From contig CM062204.1 of assembly GCA_031216445.1 (NCBI GenBank), forward strand, positions 10,532,501 to 10,596,500: a stretch of 64,000 bases of DNA. Direction: 5' to 3'. The position numbers were made by a program, and so were the translations under genes. The number at the start of each line of letters is the position of its first letter. Position 1 is the first letter of the stretch. Below are positions 22,501 to 37,015 of this stretch, piece by piece. The DNA is from Lateolabrax maculatus (taxonomy: Eukaryota > Chordata > Actinopteri > Acropomatiformes > Lateolabracidae). Below the pieces are notes generated by a model, which saw only the letters and a program-made list of their open reading frames with translations, was not told where the DNA came from and made no database searches.

Positions 22501-25500
22501 GTCAGTACAAGGAAGTGAAACTCCTTCCTCGTGGCTACTGACGCTGCAAAGATATTGCTTTGCACTTCAGACTCTGTCCTTACAATTTAATATAAACATA
22601 GAGGGAAATAATAAAGTACCTTCTGGAATAAAAGCTCCCTGGTAAATGCAAAAGTTTGGGTTTTCTTTTGAGAACTCCCTCCCTCAGGTTTCTGCATCCA
22701 CAGAGCACACGGTCGGCTGTTCTCACAGGAACTACTTCTTGGGCAGAAAGTAGTTCCAAATCACTGCTCACAAAACCTATTATTATTAAAAGGGACGGAT
22801 ATCTAAAACTTTAAATGTCTCGATATCACCAGAGTTAAGTGGGGAAAAAAAAAAAAAACTTTATCATGTTGTAAATTGGGTGAAACGACGTCTTAAAGGC
22901 ACAACGAGCAAAACACGTCCTGCCGTAACATCTAGTGGTTTCCATGGAGACCTACAACAACAGCTGCGCGCTCGTGTCCACGGCCAGTGACGTAATAATT
23001 ATGCAAATGACCCTACTAACGTAAAGTAGCTCGTCAGTTGGTGAAGTGAAGTGGAGTGAAGTGAAGTGAAGTGAAGTGCAGTGCAGTGAAGTGAAGTTTG
23101 AGTTGCAAATGTCAAACTTTCGACCACAGTCCAGCACGGGTAAGACTACTGAACAACGTGCAGCGTATCTTCACATACACAACATCTCACCTACCGTCAG
23201 TAAAGTTTTCCGTGGTCGGTAACGTCACCGTGTGTTACCGTCTGTACCGGTGTGTGTTTCTGGGCGTTACCTGACGTCGGCGACAAAAAGGTGTTTCCAC
23301 CGAATATCTGTAGAATAAAACTTTTGTGGCCGACACAATCCCCCCCCCCCAAAAAAAACCTACATCATTAAGCTGCTTACCCGTCCTAAAACAGGTACAA
23401 TATCACCCTCACGTCATTAATGAAAAATAATCATTACCTGAAAATCCCTCCAACTTTCACATGTTTGGTTCACACAAAAATCAAGTGCAATGTTTATAAT
23501 GTCACACTCCACAACAGAAAAGTATAGAATAAACTGATGATTTTGCCATTGTTAAATCATAGTTGGGCTAAAATGCTGGCCTTGTCCTTGTCCAAGTAGA
23601 AACTTGGCCTGATGATGGTGCTAGAGGAAAGATCAAGGGGTCAGAAAAGTCTCTACTGTTCCTTCTCTGGTGACAAATAATATTTCTATCAAATTTAATG
23701 GGAAATTTGCCAGCTAGTTGTTTTGTTGGTTGTTCAAATTGCTTGGACCAACATCACAATCCTAAACCCAATAGCAGGACAAAAAGGAATCAGCCAAAGA
23801 CTGATGGTGAAATTATTCTGCAGCCCTGCATGGAAAACATGATAAAAAGTTTCCCTGATTTTCCCCCAGCCTTGCATCAGGAGGGTCTGTTCAGAGTGAA
23901 TGGGAACGTGCGTGCTGTGGAGACCCTGAAACAGCGGCTGGAGAGTGGAGAGCATGTGGACCTTCTCTCTGAATCTGATTCTTGTACGGTGGCCAGCTTG
24001 CTCAAACGGTACCTCAGGGATCTGCCAGAGGGTCTGGTAGACTCAACAGTCCAACAGGCACTGATACATCACTACCAAGGTACGAGAAAGTAGTTTGTTT
24101 GTTACAACACCAACTTGTTTTCCCCATTGTATCTTATGTGCTTATTTTTAACAATTGGGTGCTTACTTGACTTGATTTAATAGACCAAGTCTACCAGATC
24201 AGGTTTTACATTTTTACAACCATCATGTGATAGCTATCCTGAACAACTTCCAAATTTCACAATGTCATTTTAATACCCCCACAGGTGCAGTGAATATCTG
24301 GGTCATGATGACTCTGATTAGATGATAAGCAAAGCTATTTTTGGGTGCTGAAATGTACTGTTTGCGCTGCAGTCATCTGCATCAGGCAAATACAGTAAAG
24401 GCACGTCTGAGTTAAGTGCATGTGAGAGACAGAGTCTATGTGACAAGAAAATTGATGGACCTCCTATTTTTGGCAATAATCTTGGAGGTCATAAAAGGTA
24501 AAGTGAGTGATTTGGCAGGTTGAGTGCCTGCGCCCACTCTCTGCTCTCCTCCCTCACTGGGTTTAATCTGTTTAATGGGAGAAGATTGTACATCTTGGCT
24601 GCAGTATTCATTTTTCCTTCATAGACCCCATAAATATCAGCCTATTTTTCAGGGCCAGTGGCCAAATGCTGCATTAGAAGACCGTTCTTTGGCACAAGAC
24701 TTGACATAACTACTCAATGAAATGATTTTGGTGTAGTTTTTAAAACTGGTTTGCCTCCTTGCCAGTATTCTGGAACATCAAAGGTGTATGATGAATGGAT
24801 GGATATGCAGCTCGATTAGCAAATTGATTAGTAGTATGAGTATAGAATATGAAAATACACATAGATTGACCAGTGTATTTGTGTCTTCCATCAGTTGAGT
24901 TAATCATGGCTACACATCTCAATAAGGATAATAATAAGTAAGACGCAGCAGAGACTGTGACCTGAATTAAATAAGTAAACCAACATCCCATCAAGCTTAA
25001 TACCATTGGGATGGAAAGCATTGGTATATTTACTTTATGGGTATTGTTCACCTTTAAAGTGTATAATATAGATTATTGATTTATTTATTAGTTGATCAAC
25101 AGAAAAATATTCAGTTACTATTCTGATAATCAATCATTTAAAGTAATTTATTCAGTGAAAATGCCAAATATTTGCTGTTTGCAGTGTCTTGAATGTGAGG
25201 ATTTTTGCATTTCTCTATTTAATGTTAAAATGTGTCTAAATTGAATAGTATTTTAAATTGTGAATTTAATACCTGTGAGGGGAAGGTGTGATGGATATTT
25301 GTAACTATTTCTTGACATTTTATATCCTAAATGATTAACCACTTAATTGAAAAAATAAGTGACAGATTAACTAATACTGGAAATAATCTTTAGTTGCAGC
25401 CCGGATATCTTCTTGCTAATGGGTGGCATACTGACCTGTGGCTTCCAGGAGAACAATATTACGTAACAACTTTTTTGTAGTGGATGAAATTTAGCTGTCA

Positions 25501-28500
25501 ATGCAAAATAATATTCTCAAATGGGACATTCAAGCTTTCCAAAGTAAAAATTTTCAGTCTCTGTTTTCCCTGTTCGCATGGTTTTAACAGATAACAGAAC
25601 AATACCCTTAGCCAGTCCTTTTTTTTTTTTCTATCAATATTACACATTAGTTATTCCTCTGTGGAGCTACTGCAAATATTAAAAATGCTTAAGTGCACAC
25701 TTTTGCAGCTGAAAAGTGTATCTTACATATCAGCCAGGCATATACAAATACACTACTGTAAATCATTGCTTGACCCATACATCTGCATACAGCCATGTTT
25801 GTTATTGTTATGTGCAGTGCAGTTTTTAAAATACTCCTATTTAGACTTCATTACTACAAATTAATTTAACACAGTACAACAATTTCATCCATCTTTTTTC
25901 ATACAAACAAAGGTTACCTCTTAGTTGATATGTTTTTTTTTTTTGTGTGTGTGTTTTTTTCAAATGTTGAAAATCATTTCTCTCGATTTTGACTGTTGTG
26001 GATATATTGTTTGCAGCCACTTTTTTTGAATTTTGAGGCTGTTACTCATCACCTTTTTGTTCATAAATTCTAACTGCATTTACACCAAAAGTACAAAATA
26101 ATGGTTTCCGAAAGGTTTTGGTATAGATGCTTTCATGTTTTGTAATGTATCTCTCTTAAAGTCGATGAATTCTGCTGGTATCTCCCATTGTCCATGCACA
26201 GCGTATCTCGTTCTCTCTGATTTTTTCCTCTGATTGTCTGGCTTTTTGTTCGCATGTCTTTTGATGTGCATCCTCTTTTTTAAGAGGACTCTACATATGT
26301 GTTATTTCATGAAGTGTTTTTTTTTGTCATACATCAGTGTGTGTTTGTCTAATGCACTAACCTGTAAAAACTTGATCAACTTCTGATGTTAAATGGTTTC
26401 AAACCCCACCAGAACACACCCACACATGTGACGGTGTGTACTTCACACACTTGTGCACACACATACAAACACAATCCGAACTTTACTTAGCGGCATCAAG
26501 TGCAGTTGTGATCGTTCTAAGCTATTATTTCCCCCCTCCTGCTCTACTTACTCAGACAAACGTACACACATGCCCGCCTTCATACACATGCACACACTCA
26601 CGTAGACGTACGCACAACGTTTGCGTCACTCATTCATTCAGGATCAGTAGCCATATCCGTTTATCCAACTCTGACCCAATTATGTATCCGAGTAATAGCA
26701 TCAACATATTTTCAGGCTCTTTGCGCTAATGCTCACGCATTACTAGTTACCACAACTCAAGATTAAATATTACAGAGAGCAGGTGGATTTAAACTAACAC
26801 TGCCTGCTGGAGACCAGCTGTAAAACTATTTACTAAACTTAGGATTTGAACATTATTCATTAAAAGTCTATTTATGTTTTACATTTTCCTGCTCCAAACT
26901 AAATCAAGTTGGTTGTGTCACTCGTCACTCATCATTTGATTCTTGGTCATTTGATTGTGGGTGAAAAGACTGGGGCAGAATACTGATGTTGAAACTGGAG
27001 CATTTGTCAACTTTTCTACTAAAATCTTTTAGACAGGAGTTTAAATTTTTCTGAACGGAAAACAAAAATGACTGTAAAAAATGAAATTTAGTAGGATCCC
27101 AACCTTGATGTCAACCTTGAACCTTTGATATCCTGTTGTGTGTCTGTAGAGTGCGGTGATGATGTCTCTTGGTCAGATATGAGAGACCTGCTCCAGCAGC
27201 TTCCAGATGTCCACCTCAGCCTCCTCCGCTACCTTTGCCACTTCCTCACCCTTGTGGAGTGCCACCACAAGGAAAACCGTATGACTGCCCTCAATCTTGC
27301 CACTGTGTTTGGACCCAGTGTCTTCCAGTGAGTTGAACAGTTTTTTTTAAGGTAGATGTGGTCAAGCTGTCACATAAACACCTATGGGCCAATCCCATCA
27401 TCACTCCAGCATTCTCTTTTTGCTTTTTCATCCTTCATATACTGTGTAACTAAACAATGTTTGGTTAAAGTTGAAGGTTTAATAACTTTCAACCTACATT
27501 CATTGATTTTTTTGGCCTCTTGTGGGCACCACAGCAAGCTGTAAAAACAACATTGACATATAATCAATGATATGATAAGTTGATTTGGTGATCATGTTAG
27601 CAAATAGTTGCCCATAAACACATCCAGCAGATACGGACCAACATTAGCATTGATTTTGAGTCGTGTTTCTAACGACATGATGAACTAAAGTCCAATATTC
27701 ACTTTCCTTTTAGCTCTGTTTTGGTCTCCACCAACTCCTGAGGGACCTATATGGCTTAGCTGCTAAATGCTCCACTATGTTCTCCAGCTGGTTGCTAACT
27801 TTGTCTGTTTGCCATTTGAGCAGGCAGCGTACAGTCAGTTTATCAAGCTTTTTTGCTTAAAACTGCTGCCTGTTACTGCTGGAGATGAGGTTGGTGAGAA
27901 TGATCCAAAGCAGTAAAGTTGTGGGCCAAAAACAATGGGCTGAAAGAGACTAAAATGCTTCATAGAGTTTAAGCGGAACTGTCTCTTGTCAGGTGATAAT
28001 TATCTGTGGGTTTGTCACAACATGCGACACTTTTCATATTACAGTGATTTGATCCATTGTTGATATAGAAATATTGGTTAGTACAGCTTTAAGGATGGTC
28101 TTTGGTTGTGAATTCTGAAAATGTCAGATTACAGCATATGATGAAGCAACAACAATAATAGTTATAGTAAAAATAGTAAGAAATCAAATTTAATGCATTA
28201 AGTGTAGTAATTTAAAAAGCTAAAAGTGTACCAGTCAAAGTGCAAGTGTTTCATACTTGTATCATTATCATACTTACAATCCAATTTCCGATGACTTTTT
28301 TGACAGGTTTTAATGATTCACACTCAGGTGCATAGGAGGCAAACAAAACTAAACTAAACATATTCATCGAATAAGTTATAGTAGTAGTCCTTTATACAGG
28401 CCTACCTTAGTGTGTTTATACCGTTGAAGAACATAACTAACATTACTGAACATTTTGGCAAGTTTGCTGTCTTGTCTGTGACCTTTAACAAACATGTTTA

Positions 28501-31500
28501 TTGCAGTCTTAAAATAACAGAGTAAGACAACTTGATTTAGTCTGGCAACAAATAGGCAGTCATGATAGCTAAAGCTGAGGGATTCAATCATCTTTCCGCT
28601 ATTTCTGTTTAGTGAGTCAAAAATAAAACATTGGTTTCATATGACAGAGCAGTAGGATCAGTAGAATGATTCCACTCTTATAACATGCAGTACATACTGA
28701 GTAAGATAATGAGTCACAAGTCAACTTTACCCCACAGACTTGCAGCTGTTTTTGTAGATTTTGTCGATAATTGAAGACCCAAAAACAAGCTTTTTTCATA
28801 ATTTACTTGAAACAAAATTGAGTTCTTGGTCTGTATTTTAGAATCTGAGAAAATTTGTAGTGCAGCCAACATTGGGGGAACATCTACTATAAGTAGGCTA
28901 ATCGAGAAAAACACCTGTATACTTAAAAACTAAAAGTATTAACATGAAAGTTAGAGACTATGTTGAGCACATTGTTGCTGTAAATTCTCTCTGTACCGGT
29001 CTCTCTCTCAAAATATTTGTCCAGCAGGTGATGCTGTAGCTTATTTAGTGAAGATATAACAACATTAAATCTGCTAGTGATACTTTCATGACATTACATT
29101 GCAAGTAAATGTCCCATTAATACACTTCTTTACATTTTGTCAGACACCTGTGTTTAAACGCCTCCGCTATTGTTTGAAAAAGAACTGACTGAATACTGAT
29201 TTCCTCAATGCACCTTTTGATCTGCATGAACTTCTGGAATCAGATGTTTGACATCATATTATTCAAAGGACACACGCTATAGGTTTAAAACATTAATTGA
29301 GCCTAGTGCACAATTTAGAAGTAAACAGTTGACGTTAATGTGTTTTCAAATGTTACCCTGATGTTCATTAATAAATGACTTATCAGTGGCTTCATGTGCC
29401 TCCCTGCTGCTGCTGTACTAAGTACCTCTGTTCTCACTAGTCTATTTATGATGGGCTTACTGGGCAGTTAGTTTCAAATCAAACCCGTATATTTCAATCT
29501 ACGGTTACTGTTCTCCAGACTGATGACTGGTGGGCATCTCCAGTAATAAACTGGGGTGTTCAGGCTGGGGAACCCTGCCTGGTAAAAAGATCAGGTCTTA
29601 CTGGACAGAATAGAGAAAAAAAACTGAACTGGATACTCTTTCATACTGTACAACATGTTCTCTTCATCAGAGGCTTTTCTTACTTGTGATATAATTAGGC
29701 TTGCAGTTAGGCCTACAGCTCAGTGAACATCTTTCACAGCTGTTCAGTAGCATCAGACATTATACTCACTAGGGTAGCTGAATTCTGCTTTGTTAATTAA
29801 GTCAACTAACTGATGACTAACTTTCAATTTCATTATCAAAATCACCATCTAATTAACTCAATGCTGCAAAGTGAAAGAAGAAAATTAAAACCAGAAATCA
29901 TTCATTAACAAATTCTCAACTTTATTTTTTACTGATTCTGTCATGTTCAAAGAATTTGATGGAATCTCATCTGTTTGCTTTTTTGTTTGTTTTTCATCTC
30001 TTCTCCCTCTTTTCCAGTGTGGCTCCTGGTTTCGAAGCAATGAAGGACCAACATATCTGTAACAAGATCATGGTCAAGCTCATCCAGAACTACAGCAATA
30101 TATTTGAAGCCGATAGAGACAGAGAAGGCTGCACAGAAGAACCGTCAACCCTTATTATTGTCAAGGTGTTGTATACTCATAGGAACACCAGATGCTAATG
30201 TTTATATGAAATAGCTCTGTGTTGGTGGTCAGTACATTGTAGTGCAGCTGGTACGACGACTAACTGTGAGTCACATGTTGTGCCCATGCACTTTAAACAG
30301 TATAAGTTCCTCTCTGGCCTGTCCTCACCCTCTGCTCATCCACTCGAAGGAGTTTTATAAATACAGGCTTACATAATGTCAATCTAAAATTGATTTAACT
30401 ATTGATTTATATTACAGCCTCGCAGGAACGACTACTCCACAGGTGGCTGTTTTGAGTCTCTGGTCGTTGATTTATATTTGCTGCTTTAATGGCTGATGTC
30501 TTTATTGATTAGCTGATTTGTCTGGTCTGCTGGTTTTCCTGACAGCATCTTGCTGCTACATCTGTAGCAACTTGAGGAAAATGTGGCTGCAAGAAACAAA
30601 CCAAGCACAGCACAGCAAACCATCCATTTCAGTCATTTAAGTCATATGATATCAGATTCTGGTTTAGAATGTTATATTATTATTTATTTACAATGCAGTA
30701 TTATTTGTTTTATTAGGCACTAAAATATTTAAATGCAGAGCTGTAGCCAGGTTTGTAGAAATACTGGGGTCATAAGTACAAGATAATGTTTAACGAAACA
30801 CTAAAAATAAATCAAACCTGTGTGCTTTATGCTGTGATAGTGCCAACAGAGACACACCAACCATCTTAGTTAGCATGACATATTTAATATCTTTGAAAAC
30901 TTTGGAATACTGTATATTCAAAATGCAGTAAGAAAGTGTAGCATAAAATCACAATAAATTGAAGTTGGTTCCAGTCCAGTAAAGAGGGTGAAATGAGAGG
31001 AAGAGTTACTGCTGCAACAGCTGCAATATGAGTATCTTTTAAACTATCGTATCACAAGTGGAACTGGATGAATTTCCACTTTTGGAAAGACATACTTCAC
31101 GACAGTCCATAGCAAACTTCTGTTGATTGATGACTGTGTTATTGAAATGTGACATGGGCCATGGGATGCCACGGTGGGGTAACCCAGCAATGACCATTGG
31201 GATTTAGCTCCCCATGGGTTTGACCTCTCTACCTTTCCTTTCCCTTTTTAACATCAAACATAATTTATGGTTCCCATGTGACACTGTGCTTAGCATGCAC
31301 AACAAAACTGCTGATGAAAGATGTTAATAATTTGAGAAATCAAGCAATCACATCCAACCTGAGCTCATGAAATCCAAAGGTCCAGATTCTTAGTAGCAGT
31401 AAAGTTAAATCTGGAAAACGCTTTGATGATATAGTGTCATTTTTTGTGATAACATTTTCAGTCACAAATGTCGGTGCTGTATTATGAATGCCTGTAAGAG

Positions 31501-34500
31501 CTCAGCCACTTGAGACCCTGCTGACCTATGGGAAACCCCTCAGTCAGAATGAGATTGTCTTACACATAAACATGCACACATTCACAACACTTATACATAT
31601 GCACAGGCACTCACAGTCTACTGAGGCCCCTTGCCTCTTGACCTTCCTCTTAATGTCTTTGAATGGTGTTGCCGTTTCCTTCAGTCACAAAATGCTGATG
31701 AGCAGGAGGTGAACATGTGTTTATGTGAGTGTATGTGTTTGAGGATGCAGCTTGTCAACATGTTAAAATCTATTTTTAACCCTCTTGTTAAAGTTTACAT
31801 AAGAAAAGCAAAAGTAGAACACACATAACCAGGAGTTCCTGTCTGTCCTTTATATTTCATAGCTACTGTATGTAATATGAGGCTACAGTTACAACAATAA
31901 AAAACTGGCTGCCATTAAGCACATTAAGCAGGATTTGTCGCTCATTCTAAACGTGACCATCTTCTCTTGTCCTCTTTCTGGTCCCAGGAGGAGCACGTGA
32001 CGGATGCAGACACAAAGAAATCAGCCAGCCATCTCGAGGCAAAGACACCAACGCCAGTTCCCAGGACAAAGGTGCATGCTCGGCTTCACAGCAGCATGCC
32101 TGCATGTGTGTCTTTGTTTACGCGTTATTTCTCCTCAGTGTACCTGTTATGGAAGTCTTTGCCTGAGTCTGTCTGCTATGAAATGCAGTGTTGTTGTTTA
32201 TGTGTGACTTTCTCAGGTCAAACTTGCACAAACCCTTCAAATTCCCTTACATGGTCCTTTTTAACACCAACCATGTGATCTGGATGACGTGATTAACATA
32301 ACATAGTCATGTTTTGGAAAAGCTGTTGTAACACCAAAGCCATTTCTGTGTGCGTCTGTGTAGATTTCTGTGAGCTTTAAAGATGTTATCAGTGTCAGCT
32401 GACTTGTGTATACTGCCTGGAATGGTAATCAGGTTGCTCAGTGTGAACAGATGATGACCTTTTTAATAGTGGGCAAATGACATTGCTGATAGGTTATCAG
32501 TTCTCTGTATAGGAGTCTTTACAAGTAGCACTGTTAGGATTTACTTTTTCTCACACTTGCTAATATTATGAAAGAGGTTAGTTTGCCCTACAATTAATAG
32601 AGACAGCATCACGTGCACTCCAGGAGTATTTCTATTTTTTATACGTTATTGGCTGTAAAATATAGCAATAATAAAACACCTAATTTTATTAGGAATCAAC
32701 AACATTCAGCAAATTAACTAGGATTATCTTGCAGCCCAATATTATTTAATGCACTCAGTTGTCCAAGATTGTGTAAAATGCTAGTAGCTGCCTTAGTAAA
32801 TGCAGTCTTGGTCATTTAACTATGTACTGTGTATAAATAATGTTTCTATACACTTTAAAACTTAACCTATTTATTTTGCCTTTTCTCTATATTTTCCAAG
32901 GATGGACAAACCCCAGTACAAAGTGCAGAACTTCTGAACAAGTCTTCCACTAATACTCCAAAGGCGAGGCAAAGGAAACGGAAGGTACACAAAATAACAG
33001 TCTGTTACTGTCATTAATAACTATGATCCATTTGGCTAATGGTTAATACAGCATATTTCTCACCCATTCCAATAAATACTTCCTGCTTACTTATCTGCTA
33101 TATTGCCTTGGTGCAGATTATTCATCTTTCAGACTGCCTCTGTGTCCTTGCTGCTCAGTCACATGATGTGATTTGATAAAGTCAATCTGCTGCAGGAAAC
33201 AACAACATGCTTATTTGCAGTGAGAGACAAACATTGGCTACGGTATGCTTTTTCAGCCGTTTAGTGGTATTATTACAGATGAGCCCTGCCACAAAAGCTG
33301 CATTTGATCATGAATTTGATTTCAATTAAGGCCTGTTTATGTACACGTCATTCAGTAGAAATTGAGCTCTGGGTTAGTGTTTTTTTTTTTCTACAAAGGG
33401 AAATAAGAGAGCTACATTTAATGAAGTAAATTTTGTTTTAAAATTGGTTACTGTGATTTTACATAAATGCAAAATTAGCTGCATATACGCACATATTTGT
33501 GTATATATATGTGATAAAATCTGTAATTTTTGTGAGGTTGGCTTCATTTTGACAACAAAGACAGACGGAAATGATCTCGCTGCGGTTGTTTCAAATGCAG
33601 TTTTAAACAAAGATCTGATGTCATAAATGTGGTTTACATATCATGACAAGTGTCACTGTATAGATAAAAGAAATGCTGACTGACAGCAAGATAAGCTCAT
33701 CGAGGTAAAAAACCTCTGCTGATGCAGGATGTTTGCTTTCCTTCAATAGTCAGTGAAAAATATTTAGCTTTTAGCACAGCTGGTATGTAACTAAAGCTTA
33801 AGAATGTTTTTAAATGCCTGACGTTACTGTAACCTTGCCATTGAGGTTTTTAATGGAAGCAATTGTTAAACTGTGAAAACAGCATTGGGCAACAAATTCA
33901 ATGATTGTGATTACAAATCCAAAAGAATGAGATTCAATGAACAGGAGTTAGACCAAAGGTATTTTAAAAATGTATTAGTACAGAAACCGTGAAACTGGAT
34001 TCACGTATAAACTGCTTAAGTACTTATATTGTGCTTCATGCCACAAAGCAACAAAATACCACTAAAAGTGAAAATCAACATTAAGTTCTCATTGCTTGTA
34101 TTCTGGCTACCTTGGTCAGCAGTAAGCTGAAACACAAGTCAACAATCACAAAACAGCCGTAATAAAGGGAGTATTTACAGATAACGCTCCAACGAGGACA
34201 CTTGGGGAGTAGATAAAGGATCTCACAAAATGGCTGATGCAACAATGTCAGTTAAGCAGCAACTGTTATAGAATGGTGCCAGCAGAAAGTTCAGCTGAAA
34301 CCGACCACTGTAGCCCAGAGCAATAAACTAATATGACAATATCAAGAGCCTGTTGATAAGGAGCTTTTGAATATCTAGCAGCTGATTCCTGTAGCTAAAG
34401 CTGACCTGAACGGACACCTAGAAGCCCTCACTTCCTATGAAAACGAAAATGAGTTTTACTGAAAAAGGCTTGACCTCCATAATGATTTATCAAGTATCAT

Positions 34501-36960
34501 CCACACCATAAATATTAACTTTTATATACACTCTCAGATTAACTATTAGATGCAGAACACAAACACTGTAGAAACACTTCTATAAGATTTGTTTCACTCT
34601 CAAGGGTAGACTCAACACAGGTTTGGTCTCGATATTGCTTTAGAAAAAAATACAGTTAAAAGTGTACGTTTTGGACTGATCGCCACTCACATATCACTAC
34701 CAGAGCTGCACTATATCCTTGGTACTGTGCTACTGTGAGGCAGAGGTGATTGTAGTCTATAAATTATACAGTATTTATCAGCCTCAGGCCAAGTCTAGCT
34801 GTGAGAGAAAACCACACAAACAAACAAACACACCTACACAGACCTCAGTTAGAGAGCCCTAAACATGTCTGTTGTAACAGTTTGATTTATGATCCACCTG
34901 TCATTAAAAAGCAAGGCGGACTTGTGTTTTGTTGAACACACAGAGATGTTCATGTTCATACATGAGCTTTGGACACCACGAGGAGTCCAGAAAATTACTG
35001 ATTCCTTGTTGTTGAATTAATAGAGCATTGTAAAAAAGCCTTCTGTTGCTATGGCAGGACCACAAAAACATTTGAATACTTTTTCAAAATAGGCACATTT
35101 TTGAAAAGTCTAGGGAAAGTACATGTGATAATTCTGCATGCAAGAACATGGATCATATTGCAAAGACACTTCTCAAAAACAAGACATCTGAGAGGTCAGT
35201 GAATAGAGATCAGTTAACAGAGGTACAGGCTGTTTTAAGGCCAGCTACAACTGCCTTTTCGTTGTAGCATAAGCATACCTGAGTAAAACAAGTTCTATGT
35301 GTTTCATTTGGCTTTCTTTGCAGTCTTTTGATATTTTAGTCACAAACAAATTATTAGTTAAATCCATGATTTAGAAACCATGTCATATCCTCATTTTGGT
35401 CTGTCAGGCTCTTTTGCCATCTGGCCTATTTAGCTCCTACTTGTTTCTCTGTTTGAGCTCTTTTTTATGCATAGGCAGACACTGAGAACCAGGAATGGAG
35501 GCAGCATGACGGGTCAGTGATTAACACTATTGAAACTGACCTGCAGTTTGATTTTTAGCTATGTCTGTAAGTTTCCATGACTGTGTCTGAAAGCTTTCGC
35601 TGTTCAGTCACACTACATTATTTATGTCACTTTGTAGTGTGTGCAGTGAGAAATATATACTATAGTGTGGTCTAAAATGATCTACTTTCTAACTTACCAT
35701 CATATTTTCCACAGACAAAATATGTGCATTTAGATGGATTGCAGTTGAAGAAATAATCCAAATAGTTTGGACTTTGCTATTTGACACATTATAGTTCTCT
35801 ACATAGAATTTGCTACAAAGTGCCAATTTGTCACTGAAACATAAAATTGGTGTATTGGAGATTCTAAATTGTCCTGTATGAATGTGGTGATTTTCAATCA
35901 AATTTTTTCTTATAAAGCAAAATAATAACACAAAAACACAACAGACAACACATACTCAGAAAAAAACCTTACAACATAGACCAACTAAAGTGACTGCACC
36001 ATCTCACCAACACAACTCAATTAACACCCTTTTCTACCTGGAGTTTGGGGACTTGTCCATGGTGTCTCCATGACTTCCCCCTGAAAAAAACAAGGTGCAT
36101 ACCAGCATTAATTTCCCCCTTCCTTCTCCTTTTCCTTTCTCTGTGGTTTTCTGTGAATAACATATGTAGCTAAATCAATTACAAAGCCCTAAGGGGCAAA
36201 ATCCATACCAGGTCTAGTTTGTGGAGCTAATTACGTTCACAAAGATTGACCCATTAAGTGCACCAATGACTAAATGGGGCCAACATTCATAGATTTTGGA
36301 ACAACCCATTAAGTTAAACCCCAAATGGAAATGTTCTGTTGATAATTGGTGTAAAGAAAAAAAAGTATTTTAACCGACAGACGTTTGTATAGAGTGAAGC
36401 CTCTTTTAACATTGGTTGTTTGACCATTATCAATACCAGTTGCTGACGTCAGACCCATTTCGTACTCTGTTTACCAAAGCCAACCAGCTATTTGGCCTCA
36501 GTGTTTATGAGCAGGCTTACGAGTCCTTTACATATATACTGAGAAAAAGCTCTGTGACATTTTTTAACATTATCCTCAGGCTTCCTTGGTTAAAACTCAG
36601 TTAAAATGCAGAAGGGTACACACAGTGTGGCTGTAATTAGGTTACGGTTCTTCTCCTACACTACAGTTGGTGGTTCACGCCGTTTATACCCGCTCAAGGT
36701 CAGCACGGTAAGACAAATATCAGTCTAACCTTACAGTTTTACAAGCTAACCTCTTTTTTTCCCCCTCGCCTCTTTTGTGGTTCTTTTATTGCTCTCTGCT
36801 TAAGATCTTCAAATGCATGCTTTATAGTAACCTGAGCAAAGGTTGAAAGCTGCAGTGTGTGTGAGGTTGTACAAGCCTGATTGTGCAGAAATGTTAGCAG
36901 TTGTATCATTTAGGTCTTTGTGCTGTCTCATATTTCCAGTCACAAGACTCACCTGTTGTT

Positions 36961-37015
<55 letters not shown>

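Larger units (their letters stand above)
22880..23320 (+). promoter_or_regulatory. fam13a: CpG-rich patch, candidate internal fam13a promoter
   Basis: In otherwise CpG-poor intron 2, this stretch is dense in CpG (gcgcgctcgtg, ctgacgtcggcgac and others). It contains a CRE-like TGACGTAA (22988-22995) followed by an octamer-like ATGCAAAT (23001-23008). An ATG and a perfect gtaaga donor follow within about 140 bases. Nothing here proves transcription; the call is composition plus motif grouping. Confidence 0.45.

Noticed and set aside
23042..23095. Tandem GTGAA units considered as a CRISPR-like array or protein-binding array
   Set aside because: Pentamer satellite without spacers in a vertebrate intron; simple repeat slippage explains it.
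23698..23869. Open frame from an ATG at 23698 running in frame into fam13a exon 3
   Set aside because: The stretch is AT-rich intron with a proper branch/pyrimidine/AG acceptor at 23869; its 57 residues match nothing in FAM13A. An intron-retention start cannot be excluded, but the phase-matched exon at 23109 is the better alternative.
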